A DNA stretch of 64,000 bases, from NCBI GenBank assembly GCA_000727475.1, contig KL647302.1:1683234-1747233 (forward strand), written 5' to 3'. The position numbers were made by a program, and so were the translations under genes. Every line of letters starts with the position of its first letter. The stretch's first letter is position 1. Origin of the DNA: Sarcocystis neurona (taxonomy: Eukaryota > Apicomplexa > Conoidasida > Eucoccidiorida > Sarcocystidae). The notes beneath the pieces were generated by a model, which saw nothing but the letters and a program-made list of their open reading frames with translations, had not been told where the DNA came from and did no database searches. Positions 57,401 through 64,000 of the stretch are shown one piece after another.

Positions 57401-58530
57401 AGTGTATCGATGAAAAAATTGCCGTAAGAACAGCAGACATGTGTGTCTATCGGCGTCCATGTCTACTACAAAGATCCTGGACAAAGGAAGCAAGAGATGC
57501 GCAGTCGCTGGTGTGTATCCCGGTCACTTCTTCAGCGCATCGGCAACCCTGTTGTTGACTGACAAATTTTCCACTTATTTTCTCGCCGTGGAAGAATAAC
57601 AGAAAGAAATATCGGTGTCCCAGCCGCAGGGGCAACACACAGCGCAGCTTGCAACGGCGCCTGTTCCCGATACACGCCATGCACGCATGCACACGGCTCT
57701 CTAAGTTGCGTTTCTCTTCGTTTGTCTGTCTGTCTCTTTCTTCACTACCCTGCAGCATTGACAGGGAAGAATGTTTCCCTCTGTCTCTCCACCTTCCTCG
57801 CACTTTTCTTTCACTACCAAATAGTAATCGTTCGTATCGCTCTCCCTCTCGGTGTCTGCGTGCATCTCACGACAGACTTACACACGCCGGCTGCTCTCTT
57901 GCCCGTCTGCAGTCGTGTGTGGACATAGACCGATCGAGCCTATCGTCGCGTGTCTTACCAGATTTGAGGGCCGCGTCCTTGCAGAAGAACCAAGACGTCC
58001 GTCTGCCGAATTCTTTTCTACCTGCGCCTCCGTCTGCACGGTCGACAAACGCGTCCGGCCACGAAACCTGCTGGTAGAGAAACATCCATGTAGATACATA
58101 GACTGACACATACAGAGACACGCACAGCCGCGCGTGCAGAAGAACAAACACAGTCGCCTGCAAACTTTTGTGCATATAAATAAATACACACACGCAACTA
58201 TGGGAACGTACGTAGACAACTTCTACACTCACACCGCCACTAGTAACTCTGCGCGTACGTGTGTGTGCGTAGAAAGAGAGCGCCAGAAAACAACATAGAC
58301 AGAGAGAAACACTGACGCAGCACCTGTGTGTATTTCCCTGGACGCGTGCGTACATATACTTATTCTTTGCAATACATAGAGAGAGATACAGAGATAAACG
58401 TACCCAGGCGAGTCAATGTATATAACTGGAGAATAGATCTATGTATGTACATATATATATATATATTTGCACTTCTGTTTGCCTACACGTACCCAGGCGT
58501 GTATGTACACATTGTGAGAACAGATTAATA
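57401..58530. other. No gene seen
   Basis: Unique sequence passing into TATATA patches near 58455-58465. - strand frames at 57447-57803 and 57867-58355 and + frames at 57649-58106 are open but lack motifs. The phrase ACGTACCCAGGCG occurs twice (58398 and 58487). Confidence 0.4.
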
Positions 58531-58533
58531 GAA

Positions 58534-58660
58534 GGGACGACTTCAAATGAAGAAGCTGTTGCAGAAGGTGTATCTCTGCGCGGACTCCCCAGCGATAAAC
58601 GCCAGGTTTCCTTCGCCGGTCCGAACACGGCAACGCACCTACAATCTCTACACACTCCAG
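58534..58660 (+). CDS. Exon-like segment of unknown gene
   Basis: Between a possible acceptor (ATTAATAG) and donor (CTCCAG|GTTAGA) one frame reads EEAVAEGVSLRGLPSDKRQV and another, from an ATG at 58547, reads KKLLQKVYLCADSPAINARF. Both look protein-like. It could be an upstream exon of the Q-rich gene to the right. No family is recognised. Confidence 0.22.
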
Positions 58661-58744
58661 GTTAGATATGTAGAGAAAAGCATATCTATACATATGTATA
58701 TACATGTATATGTTTGTGTTTATATATACATATATATATATATG

Positions 58745-59015
58745 TAGCCCGCGTGTCGCCTTTTCACTCTAGCAGCATCACATACGTGAGTGTCCAGGCT
58801 ATAGACATATACATGTGTATATATACATGTGTATACATGTGTTTACTTCTCTAGCTATATAGAGTTCTTCGCGTGCGGCTTTTCCGCTGCAGCTGCAGCG
58901 TCACATGCAGAAGTGTATATAGATATATGTACTTTTATATGGATTTGTCTGCCTGAATAGTTGAGGTCTGCGCGCCGCAATTTTCCTCTAGCAGCGCCTT
59001 CGTGAATGAGACCTG
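58745..59015 (+). repeat. Three degenerate copies of a GC-rich block separated by TATATA DNA
   Basis: Blocks of the form GCGYG-n-GCnnTTTTC-n-CTnnAGCAGC-n-TCACATnCnnnAG occur near 58747, 58866 and 58967. The second and third are preceded by TATAGATA/ATACATGT stretches, giving a period of about 100-120 bases. Confidence 0.4.
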
Positions 59016-59377
59016 CAGGCTGCTGGATCTGCCGTCGGCTGCCTCGGCTGCTTTTTATTTGTCTGCCTGTCTCTGCTGCTTCCCCTCCGCGCTGTGCCCT
59101 TTCGCCGCACGGCGTCTGCGACCGCATGCGCCATGCAGCAGCGGTGACGTCGGTCCCTCTTCCTCCTATTCTCCATCTGTTCGACGTCTCTTTGCTGGTG
59201 TGCCTGCTGCCGCACTGCTGCCCGTTTGGCCCTCGCGGCGCTGCTGCTCTTTCGTCGATCTGCGGCCCTGCTGGTGCTGCAGTCCCACTGCTGCTGTTGG
59301 TGCCACTTCTGACGCCCTGCGCCTGGACACCTGCTGCTGCTGCTGCTCCTGTTGCTGCCGGCTTCCCCGCTGCGTCC

Positions 59378-60440
59378 CTACTCGTCTTTCACGCCCGCTG
59401 CAGCTGCTGCATCTTCCTTCGTTGCTGCTGCCGCTTGTTCCTCCGCTGCCGTCCTCTCTCTTTCTCCGCTCCTGCTGCTGCTGCTGCTGGTCCCTCTCTG
59501 GCTCTTCGAACTGATGGGCCTCATCTTCAGCAGTGACCCTGCGGTTGCTTCGCCATTAGCTGCTGCGTCCTCTGCGACTGCTGCCCATGCCCGTGCCACT
59601 TGTAATATTCCCGTTGTTCCCCACCTAAGCATTGTGCTGCAGCACACCTGTGACTACTGCTGCTTCTTCTTCTTCCGCGCTTCGACTTGGCGGTTCGCGG
59701 CCTCCCTGCTCCTGCTGCGGCCCGTCTGCGCGGCTCTGTCCTGCTTGGGTGCTGCTGCATCCCCTCCACCTCCTGTTTCTGCTGCTGCTTCCCCCCCTCG
59801 CTGAAAGCAGAGGCACCTTCGCCCTGCGGCGTGTCCGCCTCGCCCGAGACGGCTGCCTCCCCACACGACTTTCGGGGAGCCATGCATCATCCGCAGCGTG
59901 CACCCGTCTCTGCGCTGCATGACAGTGAACACTCCTTCCTGTTCTGCAGCTTCCCTTCTCCTTGCGTTCTGCTGCGCATGCCCCTCAACCATTCGTCTCT
60001 CTGCATGTGCCTCTTTACGTCTTCTTTTGCTGCTGCTCTGCGTCCTCCTCCCCCTGCCGTCTCTTGCGGTGGCCACTTCCCTTCTTCGCTTCTTTCTGCT
60101 GCTGCGACAGAGCGGCCCCTGCAGAAGCGCATGCCGTCACTGCTGCTGCTGCTAACACTGTCACGCTGCTGCTGCTGCTGCTGTTTCCTGCTACTTCTTC
60201 TGCTCCGCCGGTGCCCCGCAGAAGCATCTGCAGCAGCACCCGCCGCTGCGACTCCCTCCTCTCCGAGTCTGCTGCGCTGTCCAGCGGCCCTGCTCTCCCC
60301 TTCCCCTGCCTTCTTCTGTTTCTGCTCGGCCCTCTCCTCCTTGTCGTTCCGGCGCTACCGCTGCTGCTGCGTCCCTGCCTCTGTCGACGCAGCTGCTGTT
60401 GCTGCGGCCCCTCCGTCACTGCAACACTTCTCAGGGGGCC
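59378..60440 (-). CDS. Possible unknown protein, Gln/Ala/Arg-rich, - strand
   Basis: The purine-rich, CAG-bearing strand here is the minus strand. Protein-like frames include 59883-59527 (ATG start MAPRKSCGEAAVSGEAD, then GGKQQQKQEVEGMQQHP), 59647-59378 (contains ARAWAAVAEDAAANGEAT) and 60132-59887 (contains AAAKEDVKRHMQRDEWLRGM). These are in different frames and I could not chain them with matching splice phases. One real gene with two or three exons is possible, as is repeat noise. CAG polarity flips to the + strand near 60450. Confidence 0.28.
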
Positions 60441-63400
60441 GAGCCGTGTCTCCGTCTCTGCTGCAGCAAGACCAGCAGCTAGTCTTTCTACAGTACCTGC
60501 AGAAGCCACCGCAGCAGCCGCCGCCGCAGCAAGGAAGACATGCGAAGCAGACACTCCCTCGCCTAGAGACTGATATCTGCCAGCAGCGACACTTCCAGCA
60601 GTGGCTGCACGTGGCCCCCCAACAACAGCAGCAGCAGCAGTACGCGCCGATCCAGCGGCAGCAGCACACGCGGCAGCGGCGGAAATCTCGTCAGCAGCAG
60701 CTCGAAGAGCAGCAAGAGCGACAGCTCCAGCAGCAGCAGAAGAAACACCAACGGGAGGGAGGTCCCTCGCAACAAAGACGTACCGAGCAGCAAGCTGCAT
60801 GCGACAATCAAAGGCAGGAGGTCCACCAGCAGCAGGCAGGGGGGGGGGGGATGGGGAGAGAACAGCCACTGCAACAGCAACAGCAGGACACAAAGAAGCA
60901 GCAGCAGCAGCAGCAGGAGGCTAAGCAGCCAGGCCACGCATATCACGCGGAATGCGGCACTGCGCCTCAGCAGCAGGTGCTGCAGCCGCCATACCCGCGT
61001 CAAGAGAAGCAGCTGCAGCAGCAAACACCGGGAGGCGTCCTGAGCAGCACGTTCTGCTTTCTGCCTCTACGAAGGAGCTTCACTTTCCATTCAAACTGCA
61101 GCAGCTGCATACCTTATCTTCGCGTGCCTCCTGGGGGCAGCTCCCTCCACAACAGCAGCAGCGACAACAGCGACGGTTGGGAAAGAAGCAGCAGCAGCAG
61201 CCTTCTGCTAGACCGCCACCGCACGAGCGTCTACAGTGACACCAACAGCAGGAGACCCGGCAGCAAAACTAGTTGCAGCAGAATTTTCAGCAGTAGGGCT
61301 TCCAGCAGCAGAGGTTCAAGCGGCAGCAACAGCAGGGAGGTAAATTTTCGACGTTGCAATCTCCGCCGCAGCATCAGCGTCGGAAGCAGCCGGCTTTGCA
61401 GCAGCAGCTGCAGCAACGGGGAGTGCAGCAGCAGCTCCGAAGAAGACAAATTAAGCTCAGCGTTTCGCCGTGCTGCTGCCGAAAAAAGTTGCTGTTTTGG
61501 CCTCGCTGACTCCTGGCGTGCTACGACTGGGAAATCCTTGCCGAGCGCAAGACGCAACAGCCTGCGTTACTGCACAGCACCAACTCAAGGACCCCACGCT
61601 GCTGCCGCTGCTGGGAAGACGGCAGCTGTGCCACCTGGCGCGGCTCCTCTGCCGGCCTCTGCACGGCGTCCTCCTCCGTATGCACCACGTGGTAAGTCTG
61701 TAGGAAGTGCGCGACGCATGCTGCTGCGGTCACGCTGCAGCGGCCGCTTGTGCTGCTGTTCCTGCTGCGAATTCAGATGCTCCCGCAGGTGCTGCTCTTC
61801 CCGTCACTACTGCTGCCACGCATGCTGGTCCTCCTGCTTGTGCTCCCGCCGGCTCTGCTACTGTTCCCGCCGCCTCTGCTGCTGCGTCTGCAGCAGTTGC
61901 TGCCTCTTCTGCCGCTGGAGGTGAACCTCCTCCTGCCGTTTATCCGCCTGCTGCTGCCTCATCTGCTACTGCCGCTTCTGCTGCTCCTCCTCCCCTTCCT
62001 CCTGCTGTCCCCCAGCTGCCGCTGCCTCCACGTCGCTGTCTGTTAGCGCTGCTGCCTCGTCTGCTGCTGCTTCTGCTGCTGTTGTTGTGGGCCTTTGTAC
62101 TGCTGGCGCGCCTGGTCCTGCTGATGATCTTTCATGTGCGGTGCTGCTGCAGCAACTGCCGCTGCAGAGGCTTCTCTACATCCGCGTGAGAAGCTGGGCA
62201 ATCTCGGCGTGCTGGAAAGGCTTGCTGCAGCTGGGAAAGCGGCAGCAGCGGGCCATCCAAGCTGCGGCGGACTCCCCCGTATACAGCAAGTGCTGCTGCT
62301 GCAGCACGTCGCGAGAGCTACTACCACACGTGCTGCTCCGTCAGCAGCGTTTTCTATGCTGCCGCAGCGGCCGACCCGGTCTCCACTGCTCCAGCAGCAG
62401 CCTCCCCTGCATGTGCTACAGCAACAGCAGCAGAAACCGCGAGGACAGCAGCAGCAGGAGACGAATCTGCAGCAGCACGACGTCGTGCGGCCTCTTCGCC
62501 ACCCGGAGCAGCAGCCGCAGATCCAGCGAGACGTGCAACAGCAGTACCGGCACGCTTGCGCACAGCAGCAACAGCGTCAGCAGTCGCAGCAGCACCCGGA
62601 GGACTACGCATCCGAATTGCAACGGCAACAGGAGCACCTGGGAGGCCGGCAGCAGCAGCCCGTGGAGCACCAGCAGCTGCCGCAGCAGCGACAGGGATCG
62701 CAGCAGTGTCAGCAGTCCAAGGAGGAGCAACAACAAGAGCTACGGAAGGAATACCGGGGGGACTGGTGGTCAGCGCTGAATATAGAGAAGCGAGCAGGAT
62801 ACTCAGAGCGCCTTGCCGCACGACTACCACTGCTGAAAGAAGCCGCAGCTTTCGTCGGTGAACAGCAGCAGAAAAGTGGACAGCAGCAGCAGCAGGAAGG
62901 CGGACACCCACAGCAGCAGCGTAGTTTCTACGAAGTGGCTGCTGCGGTCGACGCGCTGCAGCAGCAGGAATTTGAAGCGACGGTTGATGCAGCAGTGCGG
63001 GAGGCGCAACAGGAACTCGAACATAACCGGCTCCGGTGGCAAAACTGCAAGCGCTTGTCTGGCAACGGGACTGCTCCAGCGGCAGACGCAGCAGCAGCAG
63101 GTGGCGGGGTAGCAGCAGCAGATGCAGAGACACTAGAGGCAACAGTAAGAGCTGCCGCCCCACGCGCAGCCAACGCAGCACCTCTGGAGCCCACAGACAC
63201 AAGCCGCACTGCGGCGCTGCGTTCCTTCGGGAGAGGAGCAGCAGCATCTCCACCTTGCAGAGCCGCAGCAGCAGAAGCAGCAGCAGCAGCTGCGCGTTCC
63301 TCACCCTCGTCCCTGCGCTTCCGACGCCCCGACATCATTCAGCCGCCGAAGCAGCCACAGCAGCTGCTGCAGCATAGACATCAGGAGCCAACACAGCAGC

Positions 63401-64000
63401 AACAGCAGTCACTCTTGCAGCAGCAGCCGCTGCACCAACAGCAGCAAACATCACCGCAGCCTTCCCTCTTGCATAACCAGCAGCGTCTCGCACTGCTCGA
63501 GCAGGCACTGCGGCAGCAACAGCAGTCAGAGAAGCAACAGCAGCAGTCAGAGCAGCAGCAGGAGCAGCCCGAGGCAGTGCGGCGGCGTTCTGGACGCGAG
63601 CGAGGAGGGGAGCCAAGCTCTATTGCAGCGCTGCTCTCACAGTTCGCTTCTCTTGGGCTGCGGCCGCACGAGGGAGAAGTTCAACAGCAGCAGCAGCCCG
63701 CGGGGAATGTTCTGTCACTACGCGAGCTGGTGCAGCTCTTCATCGCGTCCACAAGCGTGACGCAGCTGCACGGAGAGCTGCTGCGCGAAGACTGCCGCTA
63801 CGAGCAGCTGCTGCTGCTGCTCGAGTGGCACTTGCAGCAGGAGCTCCGGGTCGCTGCTGCTGCTCTTCCACGCGAGCCATGCGACCCGTCTCCGGATTGC
63901 GCTGCAGCCGCCGGCCAGGCCCACGGCACTGCACCTTGCACTCCTACTAACGCCCTGAGCAGCCGCAGCAGCAACCCGCGCAGCAGCAACAACAGCAGTT
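60440..64000 (+). CDS. Large Gln-rich protein, partial (runs off right edge)
   Basis: Not recognised. A + strand frame is open through poly-Q blocks to 61691 (contains QDQQLVFLQYLQKPPQQPPP and LPRLETDICQQRHFQQWL) and ends at the strong donor G|GTAAGT. The next exon starts at 62153 after GTGCTGCTGCAG, agrees in phase, and stays open to the window end. It contains EYRGDWWSALNIEKRAGYSE, RSFYEVAAAVDALQQQEFEA, QQELEHNRLRWQNCKRLSG and LRELVQLFIASTSVTQLHGE. These non-repetitive islands between Q runs argue for a real protein. Between 61040 and 61691 other frames also look coding (for example LLPLLGRRQLCHLARLL), so the exact frame there is uncertain. The start is unknown; the function cannot be inferred. 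Confidence 0.5.

Noticed and set aside
59687..61924. A 745-codon + strand open frame as one single exon
   Set aside because: CTG/CAG arrays have few stop codons, so length alone is weak evidence. The first 750 bases read as Cys/Leu/Ser runs and are better explained as the antisense of a purine-rich - strand. Only the part after about 60440 was kept.
1..64000. Telomeric TTTAGGG arrays, rRNA, snRNA, transposons or viral sequence
   Set aside because: Scanned for these; only isolated TTAGGG-like words (for example near 15642) were seen, with no arrays, no rRNA or U-snRNA signatures and no reverse transcriptase or transposase motifs.

Overview
The window reads as nuclear DNA of a coccidian apicomplexan, most probably Eimeria. 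The evidence is the density of CAG/CTG trinucleotide arrays (giving poly-Q, poly-A and poly-S runs), the TATATG-type low-complexity DNA in introns, intron-rich housekeeping genes of clear eukaryotic type, and long repeat-poor blocks alternating with repeat-rich ones, as described for Eimeria chromosomes. The genus is an inference; nothing here is bacterial or viral. Because the DNA is GC- and CAG-rich, many frames on both strands look protein-like. I therefore trusted only models supported by a recognised family or by splice sites whose phases agree from exon to exon.

Layout. About 0.5-13.7 kb, + strand: the C-terminal two thirds of transcription elongation factor SPT6 (helix-hairpin-helix, S1-like region, tandem SH2, low-complexity tail); its 5' end lies before the window. 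About 13.7-15.6 kb: repeats and a few orphan exon-like pieces. About 15.6-22.4 kb: repeat-poor DNA whose only secure gene is a tRNA-Val(CAC) at 18274-18346. 23.7-39.9 kb, - strand: a complete eight-exon gene for the large subunit of U2AF (RS domain, RRM1, RRM2, UHM/RRM3), with introns of 0.5-4 kb, one probable GC-AG intron, and a reading-frame break in a G9 run near the 3' end.

Across a roughly 300-base divergent spacer lies a small six-exon gene of unknown function (40.2-41.3 kb, +), then a Q-rich unknown gene (42.2-44.3 kb, +) and a partial two-exon model (45.2-45.8 kb, +). 48.1-49.8 kb, + strand: mitochondrial ribosomal protein bL33m, split by a 1.3 kb intron made almost wholly of TATATG-like DNA and possibly extended by two exons to 51434. 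Convergent to it is a phase-consistent five-exon unknown gene (51.7-52.9 kb, -). About 53.6-57.4 kb is a second repeat-poor block. From 58.5 kb the DNA is repeat-rich again: a doubtful - strand gene (59.4-60.4 kb) and a large Q-rich + strand gene that runs off the right edge.

The identified genes act in separate housekeeping steps: elongation through chromatin (SPT6), 3' splice-site recognition (U2AF large subunit), mitochondrial translation (bL33m) and cytosolic decoding (tRNA-Val). I found no mobile element, CRISPR array, defence system or rRNA. The least expected signals are CUG-repeat tracts placed directly at 3' splice sites (in SPT6 and in the U2AF gene itself), a recurrent GTGTACGTACAC palindrome, and the U2AF frame break.
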